Shown here: positions 1 to 9,677 of the stretch, piece after piece
Numbering within the stretch: position 1 is the first letter of the stretch
Layout of the letters: each line of letters opens with the position of its first letter
Assembly (NCBI RefSeq): GCF_026241105.1
Contig: NZ_JAPFFT010000021.1
Coordinates: 17,457 to 81,456, forward strand
Length of the DNA: 64,000 bases
Direction of reading: 5' to 3'
Origin: Arthrobacter rhizophilus
GTDB taxonomy: Bacteria > Actinomycetota > Actinomycetes > Actinomycetales > Micrococcaceae
Made by a program: the position numbers and the translations under genes
Notes under the pieces: generated by a model
The model's input: the letters and a program-made list of their open reading frames with translations, nothing else
The model's database searches: none
Told to the model about the DNA's origin: nothing

Positions 1-568
1 CGGTCTGCACGTCGCCCACTTGGAGGTGGACGTGCCCGACGCCGGCGCCCGCCTCATGCTGGCCGGTCACCGCTGCTTCGTTCAGGTACTGCTGGAGGTA
101 GCGCTGCGGCGGGAGGGGCAGGCTGTCCATGACAACCAAGCTGCCGTTCCATTCCCAGCCTTCGCGGGGCTTGTCGTAGTAGAGCTCGATGCCGTTGCCC
201 TCGGGATCGGTGAAGTAGAAGGCCTCACTGACCAGGTGGTCGGCACTGCCGACGAATGCGTGGGGCTCGTACTGCGCGGCCGAGGCAACGGTGGCGGCGA
301 GCGAGGACTGGTCCTCGAAGAGCAAAGCTGTGTGGAAGAGTCCAGCTTCTCCGCGGCCGGGGATCTGGAGTCCGGAGGCCGGGGCCAAGTGCACCAGCGG
401 CTTGCCGACCCTGCCGAAGTAGAGTCCGCCGTCCTGTTCGGCGACGACGTCCAGCCCGAGGGCCCGCTGGTAGTAGTCGCTCATGAGCTTCATGTCCCCC
501 ACCTTGAGCATGACGGTACCCATGGTGAGTTCGGCAGGAAGGAGATCCTGGCTGGATGTGATGGTCAT
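1..568 (-). CDS. VOC-family ring-cleavage dioxygenase-like protein (3' end outside window)
   Basis: An open frame of 189 codons starts at ATG 568, preceded by GGGAG at a normal distance, and runs off the left edge without a stop. The protein begins MTITSSQDLL and has a first vicinal-oxygen-chelate (VOC) module over about residues 14-125, with the typical YYQRALGLDVV and DPEGNGIELYYDKP segments. A second module begins near residue 177 (VGHVHLQVGDV) and is cut by the window edge. Two VOC modules and this spacing resemble the CatE type of catechol 2,3-dioxygenase/glyoxalase-like proteins, which are cytoplasmic metal-dependent enzymes. The real substrate cannot be told from this. A 12-bp palindrome lies about 60 bases upstream of the start and may be its operator. 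Family assignment is firm; the dioxygenase reaction is inference. Confidence 0.8.
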   Translation of the reverse strand, partial: MTITSSQDLLPAELTMGTVMLKVGDMKLMSDYYQRALGLDVVAEQDGGLYFGRVGKPLVHLAPASGLQIPGRGEAGLFHTALLFEDQSSLAATVASAAQYEPHAFVGSADHLVSEAFYFTDPEGNGIELYYDKPREGWEWNGSLVVMDSLPLPPQRYLQQYLNEAAVTGQHEAGAGVGHVHLQVGDVQT

Positions 569-627
569 GTGAAACTCCCGGCTTTTTGTGGCGCCGCCCT
601 TCGGCAACCTCTATCTATCTAAATTAC

Positions 628-639
628 TTGAAGCTTCAA
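628..639. promoter_or_regulatory. Perfect 12-bp palindrome, candidate MarR-type operator
   Basis: TTGAAGCTTCAA is a perfect palindrome in an AT-rich patch (about 621-645) between the VOC gene start at 568 and the end of the amidohydrolase gene at 647. Flanking AAAT/TTTA partly extends the symmetry. Its position, 60-71 bases upstream of the VOC start, fits a promoter operator. MarR-family regulators often control VOC dioxygenase genes and bind sites of this general form; no regulator gene is visible in the window, so the link is inference. Confidence 0.4.
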
Positions 640-646
640 TTTATTC

Positions 647-1741
647 CTAATGCTTGCCGCTTCCTGAAATATGCCCCCTGAGTACGATTACCTTCGGTTT
701 CAGCACGGCCTCCAGGAAGGCCCGCGGATCCTTCTCGTACAGCACGACGTCGGCACTGGCACCTTCGCTGATGCCGTCGGCACCCAGCCACTCGCGGGCG
801 GACCAGCAGGCCGCGTCGAGGGCGGCGGCCGCCGGAAGTCCCGCCTGGTGCAGTTCCAGGATTTCCTCGCCGATCCGGCCGTGCTTGATGACGCTGCCGG
901 CGTCGGTCCCGGCGAACACCCGAACTCCCGCCTCGAATGCCTCGGCGACGCGTTCATGCCTGCGCTCCCACAGTCTGGTCATGTGGGTGGCGTAACGCGG
1001 GAACTTCGCTTCCGCCTGCTTCGCGATGTCCGGAAAAGTCGCAATGTTGATGAGAGTGGGGACGATCGGCACATCCTGGTCCAGCAGCCGGGGAATATGG
1101 TGCGGCAGTAGACCGGTGGCGTGCTCGATGCAGTCGATGCCGGCGTCGAGCATGTCGTCGATAGTCGCTTCGGCGAAGCAATGGGCAGTCACCCGGGCAC
1201 CTTCGTCGTGTGCCGCCGCGACGGCGTCCTTGACGATACCGCCCGGAAAGGACGGGCTAAGATCCCCGGCGGAGCGGTCGATCCAGTCTCCTACGATCTT
1301 GACCCAGCCGTCTCCGGACCGTGCCTGCTTGCGCACCGCCTCCACCAGATCCTCCGGCTCGACTTCCTCGGCCAGCCCGGGGATGTACCTGCGCTGCCTG
1401 GCGATGTGCCTGCCTGCGCGGACAATCCTGGGCATGTCCGTCCGGTGCTTCAGCCACCGCGTGTCGCTTGCGGATCCGGCGTCGCGGATCAACAGCGTCC
1501 CGGCGTCCCGGTCCTCCGTCGCCTGCAGGCGGGCGGTCTCTTCGTCCACTGCTCCGCCCTTGCCCAGTCCAACATGGCAATGCGCGTCGACAAGGCCGGG
1601 AAGCACCCATCCGTCCAGGACGACGTTCGGCGCGGCAGCAGGCCGCAGAAAGGTCAGCCGTCCGTCGACCGACCAGAGGCCGCGCTGTTCATCTTTCGGT
1701 CCGGTGAGGACGGCGCCGCTGAACTCGATGATTTCTGCCAT
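647..1741 (-). CDS. Amidohydrolase family protein
   Basis: This 364-residue protein belongs to the metal-dependent amidohydrolase (imidazolonepropionase/prolidase-like) superfamily. Visible metal-binding elements are DAHCHV near residue 52, the lysine segment WVKIVGDW near 146-153, THxHCF-like AHCFAE near 190, IEHATG near 206 and GTDAGS near 279, in the family order. The start is ATG 1741 with GGTGGAA just upstream. It is expected to be a cytoplasmic hydrolase of C-N bonds in cyclic or linear amides; the substrate is unknown. In mycobacteria a similar amidohydrolase gene sits next to ffh, and here only thiC and an alpha/beta hydrolase separate it from ffh, so it is probably the same ancestral neighbour. 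It diverges from thiC, sharing a roughly 200-bp upstream region. Confidence 0.85.
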   Translation of the reverse strand: MAEIIEFSGAVLTGPKDEQRGLWSVDGRLTFLRPAAAPNVVLDGWVLPGLVDAHCHVGLGKGGAVDEETARLQATEDRDAGTLLIRDAGSASDTRWLKHRTDMPRIVRAGRHIARQRRYIPGLAEEVEPEDLVEAVRKQARSGDGWVKIVGDWIDRSAGDLSPSFPGGIVKDAVAAAHDEGARVTAHCFAEATIDDMLDAGIDCIEHATGLLPHHIPRLLDQDVPIVPTLINIATFPDIAKQAEAKFPRYATHMTRLWERRHERVAEAFEAGVRVFAGTDAGSVIKHGRIGEEILELHQAGLPAAAALDAACWSAREWLGADGISEGASADVVLYEKDPRAFLEAVLKPKVIVLRGHISGSGKH

Positions 1742-1754
1742 GATTCCACCCTAA

Positions 1755-3767
<2,013 letters not shown>

Positions 3768-4517
3768 TCAGGAAGCTTGGACTGATCCGGCGCGGCTGAC
3801 GTCGGCAATGAAGGAACGGACTATCCGGTCTCCTTCGACTGAGTCATGAGGCCGGTGTCCTCCTGCCGCAACGCGGTGGAGGGCGCCGGTTTCCTGCAGG
3901 TAGCCGGCGATCTCTTCGTAGAGCGGTTCCCAACCACCGGTCAAGACAAGCGTGGGAACTCCCGGCACGATGTGCAGGGGGGCCTCCCAGGGCGGCGCCT
4001 GCAGCCGCAGGCGCCGAGCAGTACGCCGGGCCTCCGGGGTACTGAGGACTGCAGCCTCCGAGGAAAACGCCCGGCGGACGAACTCCCGTTGGTAATCGTC
4101 ATCGCTGAGTTCGTGCCGGACCCGGAATAGGGGCTCCATGAGAGCCCGGTAGGCAGCGGTGGCGGGCAATTCAGCCGTCAAGGAAAGGCACGCCGGCTCC
4201 ACCAGCACAAGGGAACGGACCAGATCCGGCCTCTCCACTGCGGCCAGCATGGCGGAAATCGCGCCTTGGGAATGCGCTACCACATGGCCACCACGAGCCG
4301 GGCCGGAGGATGATGCGGTCTCCCGCGCTCCCAGGCACTCCAGCACGATGTCCACATCGGCGGCGACATCGGATTCCAATGGCTCCGCCTGCGCATCGAA
4401 GCCGTGGCGTTTCAGGAAGAGTGCGTCGTACTCCAGCGCCATGCCGTGTTGCTTCGGCCAAGCGGCAGCGCCGAATGTGCCTGCTCCGTGGACGAACACA
4501 ACGCGCTGCTTTTGCAT
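3768..4517 (-). CDS. Alpha/beta hydrolase
   Basis: This 249-residue protein has the alpha/beta-hydrolase layout: an oxyanion-region VFVHGAGTFG near residue 8, the nucleophile elbow AHSQG near residue 82, and a C-terminal GGHRPHDS that supplies the catalytic histidine. VPTLVLTGGWEPLYEE before it is where the acid residue usually lies. There is no signal peptide, so it is probably cytoplasmic. The substrate is unknown. The start is ATG 4517. The gene is convergent with thiC with no base between the two stop codons, and lies 44 bases downstream of ffh, so it may be co-transcribed with ffh. Confidence 0.8.
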   Translation of the reverse strand: MQKQRVVFVHGAGTFGAAAWPKQHGMALEYDALFLKRHGFDAQAEPLESDVAADVDIVLECLGARETASSSGPARGGHVVAHSQGAISAMLAAVERPDLVRSLVLVEPACLSLTAELPATAAYRALMEPLFRVRHELSDDDYQREFVRRAFSSEAAVLSTPEARRTARRLRLQAPPWEAPLHIVPGVPTLVLTGGWEPLYEEIAGYLQETGALHRVAAGGHRPHDSVEGDRIVRSFIADVSRAGSVQAS

Positions 4518-4561
4518 TCATCCACCCTATGGCACGGGACTGACAACCTTGAGCGGGAGGG

Positions 4562-6133
4562 CTACTTGCCGCCGAGGAACTTGTCGAAGCCCTTGGGCAG
4601 GTTCAACTGAGAGGGATCGAAGTCGCCGCCGGTCTGACCGAATGCCGCGCCCGTGGGGACGGCGTTCGCCCGCTTGCTCTCGGCATCGCGCAGTTCCTGG
4701 GCCGCCTTGGCAGGGTTGCCGGAACGTGCCTTCTTCTTCGGCGCGCTCTTGCCACCCTTGCGGGAACCCCCGCCACCGAGGCCGGGCATACCCGGCATCC
4801 CGGGCATGCCGCCACCCTGCGCGAGCTTCTTCATCATCTTCTGGGCCTGCGCGAAACGCTCCAGGAGGCCGTTGACCTCGGAGACGTGCACACCGGAACC
4901 ACGGGCAATGCGGGCGCGACGGGATCCGTTGATGATCTTCGGAGCCAGACGCTCGTGCGGGGTCATGGAGCGAACGATGGCTTCCACGCGGTCGATTTCG
5001 CGCTCGTCGAACTGCTCCAGCTGCTGGCGGATGTTCTGCGCACCCGGCATCATCATGAGCATCTTCTTCATGGAGCCCATGTTGCGGATCTGCTGCATCT
5101 GGGCGAGGAAGTCATCCAGGGTGAAGTCTTCCTGGTCGGCGAACTTCTTCGCCATCCGGGCCGCTTCGTCCTTGTCCCAGTTCTTCTCGGCCTGCTCGAT
5201 CAGGGTGAGAACGTCACCCATATCGAGGATGCGGGATGCCATACGGTCGGGGTGGAACAGTTCGAAGTCGTCGAGGCCCTCGCCGGTGGACGCGAACATG
5301 ACCGGCTTTCCGGTGACGGACGCGACCGAGAGAGCGGCACCGCCGCGGGCGTCGCCGTCGAGCTTTGAGAGCACGACACCCGTGAAGTTGACGCCTTCAT
5401 CGAAGGCAACCGCCGTATTGACAGCGTCCTGGCCGATCATGGAGTCGATCACGAACAGCACTTCGTTCGGGATGATCGCCTGGCGGATACGGCGCGCCTG
5501 GTCCATCATCTCGGCGTCGACACCGAGGCGGCCTGCGGTGTCCACGATCACGACATCGTGCAGCTTCTGGCGGGCTTCGTCGACGCCGGCGCGTGCGACG
5601 GCGACGGGGTCGCCTGTGGGGACATCCAGGTCAGAGGTGGTACCGGGGTGCGGCGCGAAGACATGGACGCCGGCGCGCTCACCGACGATCTGGAGCTGCG
5701 TCACGGCGTTGGGACGCTGGAGGTCGGCGGCAACAAGCACTGGGCTGTGTCCCTGGGCCTTGAGCCACTTGGCCAGCTTGCCCGCGAGGGTGGTCTTACC
5801 AGCACCCTGCAAGCCGGCGAGCATGATGATGGTGGGGCCGGTCTTCGCCAAGCGGATACGGCGGGTCTCTCCGCCGAGGATCTCCTGGAGTTCCTCGTTG
5901 ACGATCTTAACGATCTGCTGGCTCGGGTTCAGGGCAGCGGAAACCTCGGCACCCAAGGCCCGTTCACGGATACGCCCCGTGAACTCGCGGACCACGGAAA
6001 CGGCAACGTCCGCGTCCAAAAGGGCACGACGGATCTCCCGGACGGTGGCATCGACGTCGGCCTCAGTGAGGCGACCCTTGCCACGGAGATTCTTGAAGGT
6101 TGCTGTCAACCGGTCAGAGAGTGAATTGAACAC
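4562..6133 (-). CDS. ffh: Signal recognition particle protein Ffh
   Basis: Ffh is the GTPase of the signal recognition particle; it binds signal sequences of nascent membrane proteins with the 4.5S RNA and docks on FtsY. The 523 residues show the N-domain helices, the G domain with P-loop GLQGAGKTT near residue 107, DTAGR near 198 and SKLDGDARGG, then the methionine-rich M domain (QMQQIRNMGSMKKMLMMMPG). The C-terminus is a low-complexity tail with MPGMPGMPG and a lysine-rich part, common in actinobacteria. Its partner ftsY is at 10990-12213. The start is ATG 6133, and the 151-bp gap to the divergent zwf holds both promoters. Confidence 0.97.
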   Translation of the reverse strand: MFNSLSDRLTATFKNLRGKGRLTEADVDATVREIRRALLDADVAVSVVREFTGRIRERALGAEVSAALNPSQQIVKIVNEELQEILGGETRRIRLAKTGPTIIMLAGLQGAGKTTLAGKLAKWLKAQGHSPVLVAADLQRPNAVTQLQIVGERAGVHVFAPHPGTTSDLDVPTGDPVAVARAGVDEARQKLHDVVIVDTAGRLGVDAEMMDQARRIRQAIIPNEVLFVIDSMIGQDAVNTAVAFDEGVNFTGVVLSKLDGDARGGAALSVASVTGKPVMFASTGEGLDDFELFHPDRMASRILDMGDVLTLIEQAEKNWDKDEAARMAKKFADQEDFTLDDFLAQMQQIRNMGSMKKMLMMMPGAQNIRQQLEQFDEREIDRVEAIVRSMTPHERLAPKIINGSRRARIARGSGVHVSEVNGLLERFAQAQKMMKKLAQGGGMPGMPGMPGLGGGGSRKGGKSAPKKKARSGNPAKAAQELRDAESKRANAVPTGAAFGQTGGDFDPSQLNLPKGFDKFLGGK

Positions 6134-6284
6134 GCGCCGTGCACTTCTTTCAATGGTCTACGAATGGCGGCCGTTCCGGCGCACCAACATCTTGACGATT
6201 CCTGCCCCAAACAAATCTGACTCAACTGGGGGACTCGACTATCTAGGGTACCAAGACGCGCCTGCAAGATGGCATGCTGGCACA

Positions 6285-7685
6285 GTGACCAGCAAAACTA
6301 CAGTCAAAACGTTGCTCATCCTAGGTGCCTCCGGAGACCTGACAGGCCGGTTGCTGTTGCCGGGCCTTGCCAGGCTTGTAGCCGGCGGGCTCGCGGACGG
6401 CCTCAAGCTTGTGGGAGCCGGCTCCGACCCCTGGACCCCGCAGCAATGGACAAAACGGGTGCATGACGCCTTTAAGGACGCTGGGAAGGACGCCGGTGCC
6501 GCAGGGAAGAAGGCAATCGCGGCCGTGGAGGACAACACCGCCTACCATCAGCTGGATGTCACGGCCGATGGCCAGCTCGCCACGCTGCTGGCCGGACTCG
6601 AAGCACCGGTAGCCGTCTACTTTGCCTTGCCGCCACACATCAGCCAAAAGGCCTGCGAAGTACTCAACGCCGCAGATCTGCCTGCCGGGACGCGCTTGGT
6701 GATGGAGAAGCCGTTCGGCTCCAGTTCGGAATCGGCCCGGGACCTCAACAAGACCCTTGCAGCCTTGGTCCCGGAGGACCACATCCACCGCGTGGACCAT
6801 TTCCTTGGCAAAGCCACCGTCCTGAACATCCTGGGCTTGCGCTTCGCCAACAGGTTCCTCGAACCCGTGTGGAACCGGGACCACATCGAAAAGGTGGAGG
6901 TCATTTTCGACGAAGACCTCGCCCTCGAAGGGCGTGCGCGCTACTACGACAACGCGGGCGCCCTGAAGGACATGATCCAGAGCCATTTGCTGCACATCAT
7001 GGCGCTCCTGGCCATTGATGCCCCCGCCACCATCGACGAGCGCGATCTCCGCGGCGCGATCGCAACTGTGCTGCGTGCGAGCAGCATCAGCGCGCCCTAC
7101 CGGAAGACCACGCGCAGAGCCCGCTACAGCGCCGGCCGAAGCGGCGGGCATCCGGTTCCGGACTATGTCAAAGAGGAAGGCGTGGATCCTGCCCGGAACA
7201 CCGAGACGCTCGCTGAAGTCGAAGTGTCGATCGACAACTGGCGCTGGAAGGGGGTCCCCTTCATCCTGCGCTCAGGCAAGGCCCTGGGCCGCGCGCGCAA
7301 GGAAGCCATCATCACCTTCCGGCCCGTTCCGCACCTGCCGTCCGGGTTCCAAGGCGTGGACTCCCCCAACCAGCTGCGCATCGGATTCGGTCCAGACACT
7401 CTGCAGCTCGACGTTGACGTCAACGGCCCCGGGGACATCTTCACGCTTGATCGCGTGACGCTCAACTCCGACCTGAACGCTTCCGATCTCCTGCCCTACG
7501 GAGAAGTCCTGGAGGGGGTCATCACCGGTGATCCCCTGCTTTCCGTCCGCGGAGACACTGCCGTGGACTGCTGGCGGATCGTTGAGCCCGTGCTCAAGGC
7601 CTGGGCCAGGGATTCAGTGCCGCTTGAAGAGTACGACGCCGGCGGCTCCGGTCCCGCGGACTGGCCCACCGCCGTCGGGGGCTGA
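6285..7685 (+). CDS. zwf: Glucose-6-phosphate 1-dehydrogenase, short form
   Basis: The enzyme oxidises glucose-6-phosphate to 6-phosphogluconolactone with reduction of NADP, opening the pentose phosphate pathway. The nucleotide-binding GASGDLTGRLLLPGL is at residues 10-24, and the substrate-binding RVDHFLGK and EKPFG are present. At 466 residues it is shorter than the usual 490-510, as in a second zwf type of many actinobacteria. The frame continues upstream for over 1.6 kb opposite ffh, but homology begins only at GTG 6285 (MTSKTTVKTLL), so that is the start; the ribosome site is weak. The gene ends in a strong hairpin at 7731-7767. It sits where mycobacteria and corynebacteria keep glnD, between glnB and ffh. 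Confidence 0.93.
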   Translation: MTSKTTVKTLLILGASGDLTGRLLLPGLARLVAGGLADGLKLVGAGSDPWTPQQWTKRVHDAFKDAGKDAGAAGKKAIAAVEDNTAYHQLDVTADGQLATLLAGLEAPVAVYFALPPHISQKACEVLNAADLPAGTRLVMEKPFGSSSESARDLNKTLAALVPEDHIHRVDHFLGKATVLNILGLRFANRFLEPVWNRDHIEKVEVIFDEDLALEGRARYYDNAGALKDMIQSHLLHIMALLAIDAPATIDERDLRGAIATVLRASSISAPYRKTTRRARYSAGRSGGHPVPDYVKEEGVDPARNTETLAEVEVSIDNWRWKGVPFILRSGKALGRARKEAIITFRPVPHLPSGFQGVDSPNQLRIGFGPDTLQLDVDVNGPGDIFTLDRVTLNSDLNASDLLPYGEVLEGVITGDPLLSVRGDTAVDCWRIVEPVLKAWARDSVPLEEYDAGGSGPADWPTAVGG

Positions 7686-7730
7686 GCCGGCCGGACTACT
7701 GACTGAGCTCCTGCGGAAGCAGACATGCAA

Positions 7731-7767
7731 GAGGGGGCCGGGTACCTTTCCAGGTACCCGGCCCCTC
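7731..7767. terminator. Bidirectional terminator between zwf and glnB
   Basis: A 15-bp GC-rich stem (left arm 7731-7746, right arm 7753-7767, one bulged G, 6-base loop TTTCCA) is followed by CTTTGCG on the plus strand. It lies between the stop of zwf and the stop of the convergent glnB. Confidence 0.85.
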
Positions 7768-7782
7768 TTTGCGTTGGGTGCT

Positions 7783-8121
7783 TTAGATGGCTGCTGCGCC
7801 GCGCTCGCCCGTGCGGACACGGACTGCTTCGTAGACGTCCACGGTCCAGACTTTGCCGTCTCCGGCGCGGCCTGTGTTGGAGGAAGCGATCAGGACATCG
7901 AGGATGTCGTCGGCCTGCTCATCCGTGGCCAGGACCTCAACGCGGATCTTCGGAAGCAAATCCACGTTGTACTCGGCTCCGCGATACACCTCGGTGTAAC
8001 CTCGCTGCCGGCCGTAGCCGCTGGCCGCGCTGACCGTCAGTCCCTGCACACCGTAGGCTTCGAGCCCCTCTCGGATGGCATCGAGCTTCTCCGGGCGGAC
8101 GATCGCCGTGATGAGTTTCAT
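7783..8121 (-). CDS. glnB: PII nitrogen regulatory protein (GlnB/GlnK)
   Basis: PII proteins are trimeric sensors of 2-oxoglutarate and ATP/ADP; the GlnK type binds and blocks the ammonium channel AmtB. The 112-residue protein starts MKLITAIVRPEKL and has the T-loop YRGAEY with Tyr51, the residue modified by GlnD (adenylylated in studied actinobacteria), and the B-loop TGRAGDGKVW. Its ATG overlaps the amtB stop by 4 bases, so the two are translationally coupled. glnD, which usually follows, is absent: a terminator and the opposite-strand zwf come next. The amtB partner makes GlnK the likelier functional name. Confidence 0.96.
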   Translation of the reverse strand: MKLITAIVRPEKLDAIREGLEAYGVQGLTVSAASGYGRQRGYTEVYRGAEYNVDLLPKIRVEVLATDEQADDILDVLIASSNTGRAGDGKVWTVDVYEAVRVRTGERGAAAI

Positions 8122-9452
8122 GCCTGGACACTCTCCTTGCCTGATACGGCTGCTTCGTCAGTTGCTCCGGCCGATGCCTTGCCGGTGATGAGGTCGTGCA
8201 GGGGCTGGAAGCTGCCGCCGTGGCCGCCGACGCCGAACTCGTATGCCGTTTCGGCATGCAGGCTGAGGTCTGCACCGGCGATCTCCTGGCGTTCGGAGAT
8301 CCGGAAGCCCATAAGCTTGTGGATCGGGTAGGCGATGATGAATGTCATGACGCCGGTGAAGACGATCGAGCAAAGCGCTGCGAGGGACTGCGCAACCAGC
8401 TGGGTGGTACCGCCGCCGTAGAACAGGCCGGCCGGACCCTGGGTCGGGGTGGCGAGGAAGCCGATGGCCACAGTGCCGACGATGCCGGACACCAGGTGGA
8501 CGCCCACGACATCGAGCGAGTCGTCGTAGCCAAGCTTGAACTTCAGGCCGACGGCGAGAGCCGAGGCAACGCCGGCTGCGATACCGAGCGCAATGGCGCC
8601 CAGCGGGGAAACGTTGGCACAAGCCGGGGTGATGGCGACCAGACCGGCGACGACACCCGAAGCAGCTCCGAGCGAGGTCGGGTGGCCGTCACGGATGCGC
8701 TCCACAACAAGCCATCCGAGCATGGCCGCTGCAGGCGCGGCGAGGGTGTTGATCCAGATGAGGCCTGCCTGCTCCACCGTTGCTGCTGCGCCGGCGTTGA
8801 AACCGAACCAGCCGAACCAGAGGATCGCCGCACCCAGCATGACCAGCGGCACGTTGTGCGGGCGGTGGTTCGGGTCCTTGCCGAAGCCCTTGCGGTTACC
8901 GATGATCAGGACGAGGATCAGGCCAGCAACACCGGCGTTGATGTGCACCACGGTGCCACCGGCGAAGTCGATGACCGGAGCGAAAGTCTGGCCGAACCAG
9001 CCATCCTTGGAGAAGAGCCCGCCGCCCCACACCATGTAAGCCATCGGTGCGTAGACCAGGGTGGCCCAAATCGGGGTGAAGAGCGTCCAGGCCGAGAACT
9101 TGGCCCGGTCCGCGATTGCACCGGAGATCAGTGCCACAGTGATGATCGCGAAGGTGGCCGCGTATCCAACGTGGAGGAGGTCTGCGGGATCCGTGAAGTT
9201 GTGCAAGCCGAAGTGGCTGAACGGGTTTGCGAAGAGCTGGAAGAAGTTGTCAGTGTTGCTTGTGGACATCGACGCGCCCCACAAGACCCAGACGATGGTC
9301 ACTGTGCCGATGGCGATGAAGCTCATCATCATCATGTTCAGGGCGGCTTTGGCACGGGTCATGCCGCCATAGAAAAATGCCAGGCCCGGGGTCATGAACA
9401 GCACGAAGGCTGACGCGACCAGGAGCCAAACGAGACCGGCGCTGAATTCCAT
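8118..9452 (-). CDS. amtB: Ammonium transporter AmtB
   Basis: AmtB is a trimeric ammonium/ammonia channel in the plasma membrane. The 444-residue protein has the expected series of about 11 hydrophobic helices and conserved signatures such as FFYGGM, the DFAGGTVVHINAGVAGL segment and GIVGTVAIG. The frame is open 16 codons further, but ATG 9452 (MEFSAGLVWLL) has GAGAGG 8 bases upstream and fits the family start. It is co-transcribed with glnB through a 4-base overlap. The 225-bp upstream region, shared with a divergent MFS gene, has two GlnR-like sites. The C-terminal cytoplasmic tail is long and ends with SGKESVQA. Confidence 0.96.
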   Translation of the reverse strand: MEFSAGLVWLLVASAFVLFMTPGLAFFYGGMTRAKAALNMMMMSFIAIGTVTIVWVLWGASMSTSNTDNFFQLFANPFSHFGLHNFTDPADLLHVGYAATFAIITVALISGAIADRAKFSAWTLFTPIWATLVYAPMAYMVWGGGLFSKDGWFGQTFAPVIDFAGGTVVHINAGVAGLILVLIIGNRKGFGKDPNHRPHNVPLVMLGAAILWFGWFGFNAGAAATVEQAGLIWINTLAAPAAAMLGWLVVERIRDGHPTSLGAASGVVAGLVAITPACANVSPLGAIALGIAAGVASALAVGLKFKLGYDDSLDVVGVHLVSGIVGTVAIGFLATPTQGPAGLFYGGGTTQLVAQSLAALCSIVFTGVMTFIIAYPIHKLMGFRISERQEIAGADLSLHAETAYEFGVGGHGGSFQPLHDLITGKASAGATDEAAVSGKESVQA

Positions 9453-9570
9453 GTCTACGTCCTCTCTGCTCTTTGTTGCGGACTTTGCCGCCTGTCCCAA
9501 CGCATTTGCGTTCTATGTAAGAGTTTTGCGGGGCAGTGTTTCACCTGCGAAGGTTTTAGATTGCGGGGCT

Positions 9571-9628
9571 GTTACAAGAACTTCTCGAACGTAAATGGTG
9601 GATATCACCCTTGTTACGGATATGTTTC
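9571..9628 (-). promoter_or_regulatory. Candidate GlnR-type nitrogen-control sites upstream of amtB
   Basis: Read in the amtB direction, 9628-9613 is GAAAC-n6-GTAAC, which matches the G-NN-AC-n6-G-NN-AC pattern of actinobacterial GlnR sites. A weaker copy, GAGAA-n6-GTAAC, is at 9586-9571, 42 bases closer to the gene. The sites are 119-176 bases upstream of the amtB start. amtB is a classical GlnR (or in corynebacteria AmtR) target, and no convincing AmtR palindrome is seen. Regulator identity is inference. Confidence 0.4.
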
Positions 9629-9677
9629 GTCAGTTCCACATTCCCCGCACCAACACGACCCGGAGGACCTCAACACG

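Noticed and set aside
4653..6284. Open plus-strand frame of 544 codons opposite ffh, continuous with zwf
   Set aside because: It is the antisense of ffh; zwf homology begins only at GTG 6285. Long open antisense frames are common in GC-rich DNA.
8196..9413. Plus-strand open frame of 405 codons opposite amtB
   Set aside because: Antisense to a clear transporter gene; composition is not protein-like.
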